Shown here piece by piece: positions 28,350 to 37,960 of a DNA stretch of 64,000 nucleotides. Position 1 is the first letter of the stretch. The number at the start of each line of letters is the position of its first letter. This DNA is from an uncultured Actinomycetes bacterium. GTDB taxonomy: Bacteria; Actinomycetota; Actinomycetes; Nanopelagicales; Nanopelagicaceae. The position numbers and the translations under genes were made by a program. The DNA is taken from assembly GCA_903846075.1 (NCBI GenBank), contig CAIMZW010000041.1, positions 1 to 64,000 of the forward strand. Reading direction: 5' to 3'. Below the pieces are notes generated by a model, which was not told where the DNA came from, did no database searches, and saw only the letters and a list, made by a program, of their open reading frames with translations.

Positions 28350-30344
28350 TCGCTGCAGCGACTCTTTAATTATCTTTCCATCACTTGTTCGCCAAAATGG
28401 TGGCATGGAATTGAGAAGAACTGATCCGTAACGTTTGGTCACAATTCGCGAATCTAATATTGCAACCACGCCACGATCATCCATAGAACGAATCAATCGG
28501 CCGGTGCCTTGGGCAAGTAAAAGGGCTGCTCTAGGAAGTGAAACCTGCATAAAACCACTCCCACCCGTTGCGTCAGCCTCAGCTGCGCGCGCACTCATCA
28601 CCGGATCATCGGGGCGTGGAAAAGGGATTCGATCTATAGCCACCAAGGTGCAGGCAGGGCCTGGAACGTCGATGCCTTGCCAGAGTGAAATAGTTCCGAG
28701 CAAAATCGATGTTGGCTCTTTGGCAAAGCGTTCGACGAGGGAGCCGACGCTATCGCCTTTTCGTTGGGTGATAATCGGCAATTTTAATTCGGCAAGGACA
28801 GATCTCAGATGCGCATCTGCCATCTCTACCCCGCGCCAAGAAGAGAAGAGAGCTAGCGTTCGCCCACCTGCCGCTTCGATGAGTTCGCCTAATTCGACTA
28901 AAGCTTCTTTCGCGGGACCATCACGGCCAGGTTCTGGAAGATGTTTCGGCAAATAGAGCATCCCTTGATTAGCAAAATCGAATGGTGAACCCACATCCAA
29001 CATTTGGACATTAGATGGATCTACTCCCCACGGTTGGGATTCCTCATCACTTTCTTCCGCGGCAGTTGTTGAAAGGAATCCAATACTTTTTGCAATCGAA
29101 TCAAAACTCTTTCCCACCGAAAGCGTCGCGCTCGTAGCGATAACGGGAGTTCCGCTGAGTAAGTTTTTCCGCAAAACCGAAGAGACAGCAAGCGGGGCAA
29201 GATAGAAGGTGGAGAAAGTCGGGTCGAACCAGAGAACTTGAGTATGACCTGGTTTCAACATTTTCACCGCGGTTTGTGTCACCTCATTTGTCGCTCCCTT
29301 TACTCGGGCGCGCTCTGCAACCGAATCTGAATCCACCACATCGGAGTCTGCATTAATAAGTGCGACTACAGCCTGAGACGTTTCCCTAACTTTTCGAATC
29401 GGGGCTTCGAGCTCGGCCGGCAAGATTTCCAATCGCCCGGCAAGGCCACCTGACCTTTTTAAGTCCTCGGCGTAATCACCAATTGCTTCAGCTAATTCAT
29501 CGGCCGCCTTATTAAATGCATCCGACTCTTTACTCGGCAAATGTTTCTTTGCCATTTTTGCCGCTCGTTCAATTCGACTCGCAGATAATTCTTCGGTGAC
29601 GGCCTGCGTCGTTCGGTCCATAAATTCGTGCGCCTCATCGAGAATAACCGCATCTCGCTCGGGCAAAATTGGATGATTATCTACAATTTCGATCGCTAAA
29701 AGAGTGTGGTTTGTAACTACTACATCCGCCTTGGCCGCTTTCTCTTTCGCGATGACGGAGAAACATTGGGTTCCGAAAGGACAATCATCTGCGCCGACGC
29801 ACTCTCGCCCAGAAACCGAGTTGGCATACCAAACCCGACGGTCCACTTCAGGAGCATCATCGCGATCTCCGGAAGATCCAGATTTCTGCGCCCACTCTCG
29901 CAATTTCTTTGAATCCTTCTCCAGCGCGCTGGTCTCGAGCAGGATTTCCCCATCGGGATCCGAGCCTGATGCGTTCATCTTTTGCAGACAGAGATAATTC
30001 CCTTTGCCTTTATAGACTGCGAAAGAGATAGTTCGCTTTAATTCCGTTTCAAGTGCCGCTTTAATTCGAGGCAAATCGCGTTCTACCAATTGACGCTGCA
30101 GTGCCAAAGTCGCGGTAGCTACCAAAACTTTTTTCCCGTGAACCAGAGCAGGAACCAGGTACGCCAGCGACTTTCCAGTGCCAGTTCCGGCTTGAACTAA
30201 TAAATGGTGCCGATCGGTCAGCGCATTTGCCACCGCTTCTGCCATCTCGATTTGACCAGCCCGAGGTTGACCTCCGATTGCCTCGACGGCTGCATCAAGG
30301 GCAGATCGAACGCGCGCTTGAATATCGTCGGTCGGATTACTCAC
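28317..30344 (-). CDS. dinG: DinG/XPD-type iron-sulfur DNA helicase
   Basis: ATP-dependent 5'-3' helicase of superfamily 2. Walker A QAGTGTGKSLAY (Lys58, Ser59), DEAH box at 236-239 (ILDEAHEF), and four Cys (119, 182, 188, 194) spaced like the 4Fe-4S cluster of XPD/DinG. C-terminal motif VI region QGTGRLIRSMDDRG. 675 residues. Starts with GTG; TAGGGT 6 bases upstream and no Shine-Dalgarno predict a leaderless mRNA. Probably clears R-loops or damaged structures. Confidence 0.92.
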   Translation of the reverse strand: MSNPTDDIQARVRSALDAAVEAIGGQPRAGQIEMAEAVANALTDRHHLLVQAGTGTGKSLAYLVPALVHGKKVLVATATLALQRQLVERDLPRIKAALETELKRTISFAVYKGKGNYLCLQKMNASGSDPDGEILLETSALEKDSKKLREWAQKSGSSGDRDDAPEVDRRVWYANSVSGRECVGADDCPFGTQCFSVIAKEKAAKADVVVTNHTLLAIEIVDNHPILPERDAVILDEAHEFMDRTTQAVTEELSASRIERAAKMAKKHLPSKESDAFNKAADELAEAIGDYAEDLKRSGGLAGRLEILPAELEAPIRKVRETSQAVVALINADSDVVDSDSVAERARVKGATNEVTQTAVKMLKPGHTQVLWFDPTFSTFYLAPLAVSSVLRKNLLSGTPVIATSATLSVGKSFDSIAKSIGFLSTTAAEESDEESQPWGVDPSNVQMLDVGSPFDFANQGMLYLPKHLPEPGRDGPAKEALVELGELIEAAGGRTLALFSSWRGVEMADAHLRSVLAELKLPIITQRKGDSVGSLVERFAKEPTSILLGTISLWQGIDVPGPACTLVAIDRIPFPRPDDPVMSARAAEADATGGSGFMQVSLPRAALLLAQGTGRLIRSMDDRGVVAILDSRIVTKRYGSVLLNSMPPFWRTSDGKIIKESLQRLDKEFSQSLK

Positions 30345-30350
30345 CTCGCC

Positions 30351-30356
30351 ACCCTA
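30351..30356 (-). promoter_or_regulatory. -10 box, dinG (leaderless)
   Basis: TAGGGT on the minus strand, 6 bases before the GTG at 30344. The same hexamer at the same spacing precedes the M13 peptidase gene. Confidence 0.4.
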
Positions 30357-30415
30357 TCTGCAGGGGCGCGAATGCGTTGAACTAGGCCAATCAAGTTGTG
30401 ATTTATTGGACGACG

Positions 30416-31642
30416 TTAATGCGCCGTAATGGTCACACCTTTACCGACAACCACAATTCCGCCTTCAGAGATCGTAAAGCGAGCGCGATCTCGTTCGTGA
30501 TCCACGCCAACCTGTGCTCCTGGTTCGACGATGACATTCTTATCCAAAATTGCGTTACGGATGATGGCACCCGCTCCAATTCGAACTGAAGGCATCAGAA
30601 CAGAGCCTTGAACCAACGCGTTCGGATTTACCGATACATCAAAGGATGCAACAGTTCGCTCGACTCGGCCGCCAGCGATGATGGAACCCGCGCCCACAAT
30701 GGAATCCACGGCCGAACCATTCTCGGAAAACTTTGCCGGTGGTAATGAAGGTGGGTTAGTCAGCAACGGCCATTCGCGGTTGTAGAGATTGAAAATTGGA
30801 TGGATGGAGACTAAGTCCATATGCGCTTCGTAGTAGGCATCGATGCTACCTACATCGCGCCAATAGCCTTTGTCTCGATCGGTCTCGCCAGGAACTACAT
30901 TATGAGCAAAATCGTAGGCGCGAGCCAACCCCTGCGCCGTCATCATCGGAATGATGTTTCCGCCTAGGTCATGACGACTCTCTAAATCTTCCGCATCTGC
31001 GATCAGGGCATCTTCCATCGCATCGCGTTTGAAAATGTAATTACCCATTGACACCAAGGCATAGTCAGGATTGCCCGGCATGCCTGGTGGATTGGCCGGC
31101 TTCTCGTGGAATGCCTTAATCGTCACACCGTCATCTGCCAGCTCAATAACCCCAAATTCAGAAGCTTCCTCTCGCTTGACCCGAATGGCAGCAACAGTTA
31201 CTCCGGCCCCAGTCTCCAAGTGGAATTGGAACATCTGCTCTGGGTCCATGCGATAGACGTGATCGGCGCCAAAGACTAAAACGTGCTCGGGGTCTTCATC
31301 GTGAATGAGATTGAAGTTCTGCAAAATTGCATCCGCACTTCCGGTGTACCAACGAGGTCCCAGACGTTGTTGGGCAGGAACAGGAGTCACATAATTTCCC
31401 AGAAGCGTCGACATCCGCCAAGTTGTGGTGATGTGGCGGTCGAGTGAGTGCGATTTATATTGGGTCAGCACGGCGATCTTTCGCAGATCGGCGTTCACCA
31501 AATTCGAAAGCACGAAATCAATCAGGCGGTAGGCACCACCAAAGGGAACCGCGGGCTTTGCCCGATCGGCCGTGAGGGGCATGAGACGCTTGCCCTCGCC
31601 ACCGGCGAGAACGATTCCTAAGGGACGGTCTTGTCGTGACAT
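30416..31642 (-). CDS. glgC: Glucose-1-phosphate adenylyltransferase
   Basis: Makes ADP-glucose for glycogen or maltose-1-phosphate synthesis. 408 residues: [26 protein letters not shown] pyrophosphorylase loop (shown here in part: GGEGKRL...AKPAVPFGG), [21 protein letters not shown], and a C-terminal left-handed beta helix with hexapeptide repeats. Divergent from glgA, the usual actinobacterial arrangement. TATCGT lies 6 bases before the ATG, predicting a leaderless message. It could use glucose-1-phosphate from the gal operon. Confidence 0.96.
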   Translation of the reverse strand: MSRQDRPLGIVLAGGEGKRLMPLTADRAKPAVPFGGAYRLIDFVLSNLVNADLRKIAVLTQYKSHSLDRHITTTWRMSTLLGNYVTPVPAQQRLGPRWYTGSADAILQNFNLIHDEDPEHVLVFGADHVYRMDPEQMFQFHLETGAGVTVAAIRVKREEASEFGVIELADDGVTIKAFHEKPANPPGMPGNPDYALVSMGNYIFKRDAMEDALIADAEDLESRHDLGGNIIPMMTAQGLARAYDFAHNVVPGETDRDKGYWRDVGSIDAYYEAHMDLVSIHPIFNLYNREWPLLTNPPSLPPAKFSENGSAVDSIVGAGSIIAGGRVERTVASFDVSVNPNALVQGSVLMPSVRIGAGAIIRNAILDKNVIVEPGAQVGVDHERDRARFTISEGGIVVVGKGVTITAH

Positions 31643-31648
31643 GCTCGA

Positions 31649-31654
31649 ACGATA
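31649..31654 (-). promoter_or_regulatory. -10 box, glgC (leaderless)
   Basis: TATCGT on the minus strand, 6 bases before the glgC ATG at 31642; no Shine-Dalgarno. Confidence 0.4.
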
Positions 31655-31723
31655 CCCTTAGGTCTAACAATCTCAGTAGAGTTTTGAGATGCGTTTTTTC
31701 CCGGTCAACTAAGGATGGCAAGA

Positions 31724-32878
31724 ATGAGAATTGGGTTAATCACAAAGGAATGGCCACCAAATATCTATGGCGGCGCTGGCGTTCATGCCCTCCAATTGAC
31801 CCAGGCACTTCAAAAATCGATAACTGTTGATGTCTCATGCTTCGGCGAACCTCGCGAGGATGCTAAGGCCTTCGCACTTCCGGCCGGATTAGAAAATCTC
31901 AATCCAGCTTTGCAAGCTTTCACCACCGATATTGAAATCGCACAGTCCTTGGGCGGAGTGGACCTGGTTCATAGTCACACTTGGTATGCAAATATGGCTG
32001 GACATTTCGGCTCACTTCTCCATGGGATCCCTCACATCATTACTGCCCATTCTCTCGAGCCAGATCGACCGTGGAAGGCAGAGCAATTGGGCGGTGGCTA
32101 TCGCCTCTCATCATGGGCCGAGAAAACTGCCTATGAGGCAGCCGATGCAATCATCGCCGTCAGCAATGGCATGCGTGCCGATGTGCTCCGGGCATATCCA
32201 AACTTGGACCCAGCGAAAGTTCACACCATTCTCAACGGTGTAGATACTCAGAAATATTCACCACGGGAAGATCAGGCTTTGCTCGATCGCCTCGGTGTGC
32301 ATGGTCGCTTTGCCATCTTCGTGGGACGGATCACGAGACAAAAAGGATTAGGCCACCTGCTTCGGGCATGGCAGAGCGTCTCCCCCGATATTGGACTCAT
32401 GATCGCAGCCGGCAGCCCAGATGAACCTGCAATCGGAGCCGAAACCGCTGCCTTAATCCATGATCTTCAAGCCACTCGTAGCAACGTCTGGTGGCAAGAG
32501 AAGATGCTGCCGCAACCAGAACTCAATGCCCTCCTCTCCAGTGCTGATCTCTTTATCTGTCCATCTGTCTACGAACCATTGGGAATTGTGAATCTAGAGG
32601 CAATGGCTTGCCAGACCGCAGTTCTGGCTTCTCGAGTTGGTGGCATCCCTGAGGTAGTCGCAGAAAATGAAACTGGCGAATTGGTTGATTACAACGGAGA
32701 TGGTCCAGCATTTGAGGCAGCCCTTGCTTATCGAATTCAAGAGATGGTCAACGATCCCGCGAAGTTGGCACGTTACGGTCAAGCTGGACGAGAACGAGCC
32801 ATTAACCACTTTGGCTGGGATGCAATCGCACAACAGACAATCTCACTTTATTCATCAGTAATTTCTGCCAAGAACTAA
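31724..32878 (+). CDS. glgA: Glycogen synthase, GT4 (actinobacterial GlgA/GlgM type)
   Basis: Transfers glucose from ADP-glucose to an alpha-glucan or to phosphate acceptors. GT-B fold: MRIGLITKEWPPNIYGGAG opening, IFVGRITRQKGLGHLL, and the donor-site CPSVYEPLGIVNLEAMAC. About 384 residues, the short GT4 form rather than the 480-residue GT5 enzyme. I chose the ATG at 31724 because AAGGA lies 8 bases upstream; the ATG at 31715 is inside that ribosome site. Whether it makes glycogen or maltose-1-phosphate is not decidable here. Confidence 0.92.
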   Translation: MRIGLITKEWPPNIYGGAGVHALQLTQALQKSITVDVSCFGEPREDAKAFALPAGLENLNPALQAFTTDIEIAQSLGGVDLVHSHTWYANMAGHFGSLLHGIPHIITAHSLEPDRPWKAEQLGGGYRLSSWAEKTAYEAADAIIAVSNGMRADVLRAYPNLDPAKVHTILNGVDTQKYSPREDQALLDRLGVHGRFAIFVGRITRQKGLGHLLRAWQSVSPDIGLMIAAGSPDEPAIGAETAALIHDLQATRSNVWWQEKMLPQPELNALLSSADLFICPSVYEPLGIVNLEAMACQTAVLASRVGGIPEVVAENETGELVDYNGDGPAFEAALAYRIQEMVNDPAKLARYGQAGRERAINHFGWDAIAQQTISLYSSVISAKN

Positions 32879-32882
32879 TTAA

Positions 32883-33755
32883 ATGTCTCGTAGAAGTTAC
32901 TTTAACTTTTTGGCTGTCGGTTTACTGTGGGGAATTCCCTACTTATTGCTCAAAATAGCGGTGAAGGAAATTCAGCCGACTGTCATTGTATTTGCGCGAG
33001 TCCTTATCGGTGCTTGTGTATTGATTCCATTGGCCATTCGACAGGGCAGTTTTTCGCTCTCACTGAAGAATTGGCGCTACGTCATTCCTTATGCGGCATT
33101 GGAAATGATTGGTCCCTGGATTTTAATTACGACAGCCGAGCAAAAGTTAAATTCTGGTTTAGCAGGCCTCCTCGTTGCCACCGTTCCTATCTGGTCCACT
33201 TTGATCACTTCTCTTCAAGGCGACCGTTCGGCGTGGCATAAGAAGCGGTTATTTGGTTTGGTTATCGGATTTCTAGGTCTGGTTCTGGTTGTCGGGATTG
33301 AAAGCCTCTCCCAGAAACAGAGCACAACGGCGATTGGGATGATTCTCCTGGCCGCAATGGGTTATGCCTACGCTCCGATACGAGTCAACCAAAAGATTCC
33401 ACATGTTGATGGCATGGCCATCAATGGATTTGCGATGCTGACAACTGCGATTTTCTACTTACCATTTGCAATCGTTCAAGCGCCGAACCATTTGCCGTCA
33501 ACGAAAGCTATCTCCGCCGTCGTTGGCCTCGGGTTATTTTCCACTGCTTTCGCTTTCATCTACTTCTTTAAGCTGATGCGAGATATCGGTCCTGCCCGCG
33601 CTTCATTAGTCACCTATGTCAATACGGCATTTGCCGTAATTCTCGGCGTAATTATTTTAGGTGAACCACTTACGTTGGGAATTGCCCTTGGTCTGCCTTT
33701 AGTCCTGATTGGTTCCTACTTTGCAAGCCGAAAGTCAGCGCTTACTTCTCAGTAA
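32883..33755 (+). CDS. EamA/DMT family permease
   Basis: 290-residue inner-membrane protein with ten predicted hydrophobic segments arranged as two EamA repeats (about 8-135 and 150-285). Drug/metabolite transporter superfamily, usually exporting amino acids or metabolites; substrate unknown. It follows glgA by 4 bases and overlaps era tail-to-tail by 14 bases. Confidence 0.85.
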   Translation: MSRRSYFNFLAVGLLWGIPYLLLKIAVKEIQPTVIVFARVLIGACVLIPLAIRQGSFSLSLKNWRYVIPYAALEMIGPWILITTAEQKLNSGLAGLLVATVPIWSTLITSLQGDRSAWHKKRLFGLVIGFLGLVLVVGIESLSQKQSTTAIGMILLAAMGYAYAPIRVNQKIPHVDGMAINGFAMLTTAIFYLPFAIVQAPNHLPSTKAISAVVGLGLFSTAFAFIYFFKLMRDIGPARASLVTYVNTAFAVILGVIILGEPLTLGIALGLPLVLIGSYFASRKSALTSQ

Positions 33756-34656
33756 AACCCAATCGGGCAAGAGCCTTGGGATCTCGTTGCCATTCCTTTG
33801 AAATTTTCACATGAAGGCCAAGATAAATTTTTGCATCTAAAAATGACTCGATTGCTTGACGAGATTTAATTCCGATTGCCTTGAGTCTGGATCCTTGAGG
33901 GCCAATAATGATCGATTTCTGGCTATCGCGTTCGACATGGATAGTGGCATGAATGTCATAAAAATTCTTACCCTCGCGAAGGGACATTTCATCGATGGTG
34001 ATCATGACCGAATGTGGCAACTCTTCGTATAAATCTGCGATAGCAACTTCCCGGATTAATTCGGTAATCGTTAGCTCCGAAGCCTGATCTGTAGTGATGT
34101 CCTCTGGATACAAAGAGGGCGAGATAGGCAAAGTTCCAGAAAGTAGTTGGAGCAAAAGTTCGGTCTGCTCCTCTTGTTTTGCCGAGACCGGAACGATCTC
34201 TTGAACATTTAAACCCAACCGAGTGATGAATTCTGAAACTTTAGAGAGATGCTCCATCAGTTGTTCTGGTTTTACTCGGTCTATTTTGGTGATCGCAATG
34301 AAAACATGACGTTGCTTTAATACTTGAAGCGCAATGAATTCATCGCCACGACCAATTGCCTCATCTGCTGGCAAGCAGATCAGGACAGCATCCACAGATT
34401 CAAGATTTTCCGAGACCATTGCATTCAGCCGAGTTCCTAAAAGAGTTTTCGGCTTATGAACACCAGGGGTGTCTACGACGATCATCTGAAAGTCGGGCCG
34501 TGAGATTATTCCTCGGATCGGATTTCGAGTTGTATTTGGATGATGAGAAGTTATAACTATCTTCTTCCCCACTAAAGCGTTAACTAAAGTTGATTTTCCA
34601 GTATTAGGCCTGCCAATAATCGCAACGAATCCGGCGCGATGTTGGTCTGTGCTCAT
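33742..34656 (-). CDS. era: GTPase Era
   Basis: Ribosome-assembly GTPase binding the 16S rRNA 3' end. 304 residues: P-loop GRPNTGKS (15-22), DTPGVHKP (62-69), TKIDRV, then a C-terminal KH domain (QKSIIIGPQGSRLKAIG). Starts 12 bases after dprA. In many actinobacteria era sits next to recO; here it is about 12 kb away, downstream of the dprA cluster. Confidence 0.95.
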   Translation of the reverse strand: MSTDQHRAGFVAIIGRPNTGKSTLVNALVGKKIVITSHHPNTTRNPIRGIISRPDFQMIVVDTPGVHKPKTLLGTRLNAMVSENLESVDAVLICLPADEAIGRGDEFIALQVLKQRHVFIAITKIDRVKPEQLMEHLSKVSEFITRLGLNVQEIVPVSAKQEEQTELLLQLLSGTLPISPSLYPEDITTDQASELTITELIREVAIADLYEELPHSVMITIDEMSLREGKNFYDIHATIHVERDSQKSIIIGPQGSRLKAIGIKSRQAIESFLDAKIYLGLHVKISKEWQRDPKALARLGFTEK

Positions 34657-34668
34657 AGGAGAAGTCTC

Positions 34669-35550
34669 TCACTTTACGTTCAGAGCGGTAACCACCTCAA
34701 AAACATCGCTAATGGAGGTAACTAGTTCGGCGCTTCGCTCTGCTATTAAGCGATGACAACCTTCACTTGCTGGAGAGGTAATGGGGCCCGGAACCGCAAG
34801 AACATGGCGAAATATCTCGGACGCATCCCTCGCGGTACGTAAAGATCCACTTCGATATGCAGCCTCTACAACAATTGTCCCTTGAGAAAGTGCAGCAATG
34901 AGGCGATTGCGGGTGAGAAAGCGAAAAGGTTCGGCACGAACAGATGGCATCACTTCAGAGATCAATATTCCAGAGTCGCAAATCTCTTCAAATAATCCAA
35001 GGTTTCCAGCCGGGTAGCCTTGGGAAAATCCAGAGGCGAGAACGGCACAAGTAATTCCGTCGTTCAGGAGTGCACTCTTATGAGCTGTTGAATCGATCCC
35101 ATATGCGCCACCACTGATAATGCTCCATTCATGATCAACTGCGCCAAATGCGAAATCCGAGGCAACTCGAATTCCATAGCTTGTTGGATTTCTACTTCCT
35201 ACGATCGCCAGGGATTTCTGGAGCGCCACTAGCGCCATTCGTTCGCCTTTTGCAAGGAGGGCGATTGGAGGTGAAGCGAGATCATTTACTTGAATTGGCC
35301 AATCCTCGTCATCGGGAAAGAGAAAGTAAGACTGTGATTTCTCAACTTCAGAGAGGAGAGCTTCAACATTTTGTCGCCCAAGGCGTTCCTTTATTTTCTC
35401 TTTTCTGGGTGCGTCTTCACTTAATTTTCCAGTCTCAATCTCACTTAGTACTCGCTCGCATCCGTAGCGCAAGATTCGTTCGCTCCAGAATTGACTACCG
35501 CCCTCAATCGCCGCGAATAGTCGAATCCGTGCAATTTGTTCTTGGTTCAT
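34669..35550 (-). CDS. dprA: DNA-processing protein DprA
   Basis: Loads RecA on single-stranded DNA during transformation or recombination. 293 residues: Rossmann-like core with AIVGSRNPTSYG, SGGAYGIDSTAHKSAL and RFLTRNRLIAALS, preceded by a short helical domain. It lacks the C-terminal winged-helix found in longer homologues (about 360-390). The ATG overlaps the comM stop by 4 bases, the standard comM-dprA coupling. Confidence 0.93.
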   Translation of the reverse strand: MNQEQIARIRLFAAIEGGSQFWSERILRYGCERVLSEIETGKLSEDAPRKEKIKERLGRQNVEALLSEVEKSQSYFLFPDDEDWPIQVNDLASPPIALLAKGERMALVALQKSLAIVGSRNPTSYGIRVASDFAFGAVDHEWSIISGGAYGIDSTAHKSALLNDGITCAVLASGFSQGYPAGNLGLFEEICDSGILISEVMPSVRAEPFRFLTRNRLIAALSQGTIVVEAAYRSGSLRTARDASEIFRHVLAVPGPITSPASEGCHRLIAERSAELVTSISDVFEVVTALNVK

Positions 35551-37079
35551 GCAGTGAACTCGCCAAGCGACTGACGAAACTCAAGTGCACTCTGAACATC
35601 AGAAAGAGTCGGTCGTTGATGGCCTTCAAGGTCAGCGATTGTCCAAGCAACTCGAATTATTTTATGAAATCCACGAGCAGATAACTCTTCTCGATCGAGA
35701 ACTTGATAGAGGAAATTCATGGCGCTCTTTTCGGCGCAATATTTCTCACGCAACTCGCGAGGTGGAATTTGTGAATTGAGCGTCCAGCCAAGTCCGCGAA
35801 ACCTAACGGCACTTTTCTGCCTTGCTTCCAACACCCTAGTTCGAACTGTCAGGCTATCTTCGCCCAATTCGACTCTGGCCATCTCCAATCGCGAAGGACT
35901 TTCCACTACGACTCGCACATCAATCCGATCCAAGATTGGTCCGGATAATCTCTGCAAATATCTTCGAATTTGAAGTGAAGAGCAAGAACAGGATCTACCG
36001 CGACCTGAATATCGACCGCATGGACAAGGATTCGCAGCGAGTATCAAGAGAAAATCTGCCGGATAGGTGACATTTCCAATTGCTCGAGAGATGCTGACTT
36101 TGCCGGACTCTAACGGCTGGCGCAATGAATCTAATACTCCTGCTGAACATTCAGGTGCCTCATCAATAAAGAGCACTCCATGATGAGCCAAGGAACAGAT
36201 TCCAGGTTTTATGTAATGTGCACCGCCGCCCACCATGGATACAGCAGTGGCGCTGTGATGAGGTGCTAAGAAAGGCGGTGATGTAGGCAATTGGTTTGCT
36301 CCGAGAAGTTTCCCCGCTATCGATGAGATGGCAGCCACTTCCAGAGCTGCATCAGGATCAAGTTGCGGCATTATCGAAGGAAGGCGCTCTGCCAACATGG
36401 TCTTACCAGTTCCCGGCGGTCCGATAAAAAGTAAGTGATGACCTCCGGCAGCAGCGATTTCCATGGCACGTCTTGCCTGGGCCTGCCCTACAACATCTGC
36501 CAAGTCAAGGTTTCGGTCAGCAGGTTGCAGTTCTTTCGGATTAACTTTTGGTAATTCGCAAATGACGCCATTTCGCAGGAAATCCAAAAGCTCGTGCAAA
36601 TTTAGCGCTGGGATAATTTCCATATCGGTAACCAGACTCGCTTCCGAGTAACTAGCACCGGCAATACAAGCTTTAGTAAATCCCAATTTTCTCGCTGCGA
36701 GCAGAGCCGGCAATATCCCGCGCACTGGACGAAGTTCGCCGTTGAGTCCCAATTCAGCTAAGAAAATCATCTCTGCAATTGCGCTGTCAGAAAGAGCACC
36801 TTGAGCAACGAGAAGTGCAATGGCAATAGGTAGGTCAAAGCCAGATCCACTCTTGGGCAACCAAGCCGGCGATAACGAGACGGTGACTCGACGATTTGGC
36901 CAGGGCTCACCCGAATTAATAATTGCCGAGCGAACTCGATCTTTGGATTCGGAGAGCGCGGCATCGGGCAGCCCCAACAAAATATATGAAGGGATACCAT
37001 CGGAAATATCTGCCTCAATACGGACCGCATCACCGGATAGACCGAAGAGAGAGATTGAGGAGACGGAGGCGATCGCCAT
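35547..37079 (-). CDS. comM: Magnesium-chelatase-like AAA ATPase ComM/YifB
   Basis: Hexameric branch-migration helicase acting in natural transformation in other bacteria. 510 residues: N-terminal Lon-protease-like domain (about 1-165), Walker A GPPGTGKT (220-227), Walker B GVLFIDEAPE, and a Cys-rich NPCPCGRYSGRGRSCSCS insertion typical of the family. Directly abuts yraN and overlaps dprA. With dprA it suggests, but does not prove, DNA uptake ability. Confidence 0.94.
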   Translation of the reverse strand: MAIASVSSISLFGLSGDAVRIEADISDGIPSYILLGLPDAALSESKDRVRSAIINSGEPWPNRRVTVSLSPAWLPKSGSGFDLPIAIALLVAQGALSDSAIAEMIFLAELGLNGELRPVRGILPALLAARKLGFTKACIAGASYSEASLVTDMEIIPALNLHELLDFLRNGVICELPKVNPKELQPADRNLDLADVVGQAQARRAMEIAAAGGHHLLFIGPPGTGKTMLAERLPSIMPQLDPDAALEVAAISSIAGKLLGANQLPTSPPFLAPHHSATAVSMVGGGAHYIKPGICSLAHHGVLFIDEAPECSAGVLDSLRQPLESGKVSISRAIGNVTYPADFLLILAANPCPCGRYSGRGRSCSCSSLQIRRYLQRLSGPILDRIDVRVVVESPSRLEMARVELGEDSLTVRTRVLEARQKSAVRFRGLGWTLNSQIPPRELREKYCAEKSAMNFLYQVLDREELSARGFHKIIRVAWTIADLEGHQRPTLSDVQSALEFRQSLGEFTA

Positions 37080-37442
37080 TTACAAAACACCGACTCGATA
37101 GTCGAGTGAAAGCTCTCTGGAATCTTGACCAAGAATCACTCCCGCGCAATCAATGCGAAATGTATGACCCCAAGACTGATGCAGAGCTAACCAAGCGAGC
37201 GCGAGTCGTTGCAGGCGCAACGCCTTCTTTGCATCAATTGCCTCAAGCGGATCGCCAAAACGATGAGAGGAACGAGTTTTTACTTCAACAAAGACGATGA
37301 TTCCATTAGGTGATTTTGCGACGAGGTCCAACTCGCCCTCTTTAATTCGCCAATTGCGGTCGAGAATTTCATAACCCTGCTCGCACAAATAATTGGCGAC
37401 AATCTCTTCGCCGTTGCGCCCAAGTCCGATTCGATCCGTCAT
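37080..37442 (-). CDS. YraN/UPF0102 nuclease-like protein
   Basis: 120 residues. Restriction-endonuclease-like core: LGRNGEEIVANYLCEQGYEIL, then GELDLVAKSPNGIIVFVEVKTRS with the E..D...EVK metal-site pattern. Function in cells is unsettled. Its stop abuts the comM start. TTGTAA-16-TAACCT upstream of the ATG (ending about 9 bases before it) is a plausible promoter for the yraN-comM-dprA-era unit. Confidence 0.9.
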   Translation of the reverse strand: MTDRIGLGRNGEEIVANYLCEQGYEILDRNWRIKEGELDLVAKSPNGIIVFVEVKTRSSHRFGDPLEAIDAKKALRLQRLALAWLALHQSWGHTFRIDCAGVILGQDSRELSLDYRVGVL

Positions 37443-37522
37443 AGGAACGAAAGGTTAGGAAATTACGATGTACTTACAATTCGAATTCGTGCGCTCTTGT
37501 TAATGACAATCACTTGTGGAAA

Positions 37523-37960
37523 CTATTTAACGACCTTGACTGTCACTTTGAACGAGCCATTTGTGCCGGTGCATCTCATCGCTTCACCACAAGAAGTTCG
37601 CGAAGCAACCAAGTGAGTAATTCCAATTTTTACGGCGGAAAACTTCCAGGTTTGAACTCCACAACCGCTTCCAGGTACGCCACATCCAGCCGGAGCACCC
37701 GCTCCTGGCATGATTGGTTTTTGCACTACGTCGCCTTTTTCTTTCAAAGAGGCGGTTGATTTAACAGTACCTAAATTCCAATACATGGAATGGAGTGAAA
37801 GTGAAACCGTAGAACCAGATTTCACCGTAATCGTTTGATTGGCATTGCTTTCAGAGATCGTTGTAGCTGAGGTTGCATAGGAATTATTCACTCCGAGCAA
37901 TCCACCGATTGAAAGCGCAACCAGGGTCACAAATGCACGAGATTTCCTTTTACTGATCAT
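37523..37960 (-). CDS. Secreted chagasin-like (I42-type) protein
   Basis: About 145 residues with a signal peptide (MISKRKSRAF, hydrophobic core, SYATSA). The mature protein is an all-beta Ig-like sequence: TITVKSGSTVSLSLHSMYWNLG, a Gly/Cys-rich loop GCGVPGSGCG, and WKFSAVKIGITHLVASRTSCGEAM with GSFKVTVKV at the end, resembling cysteine-protease inhibitor I42/chagasin folds. The classical NPTTGY loop is not clear. ATG at 37960 is chosen for GAGGAAGGTG upstream; it overlaps rnhB by 11 bases. Family assignment is tentative. Confidence 0.55.
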   Translation of the reverse strand: MISKRKSRAFVTLVALSIGGLLGVNNSYATSATTISESNANQTITVKSGSTVSLSLHSMYWNLGTVKSTASLKEKGDVVQKPIMPGAGAPAGCGVPGSGCGVQTWKFSAVKIGITHLVASRTSCGEAMRCTGTNGSFKVTVKVVK

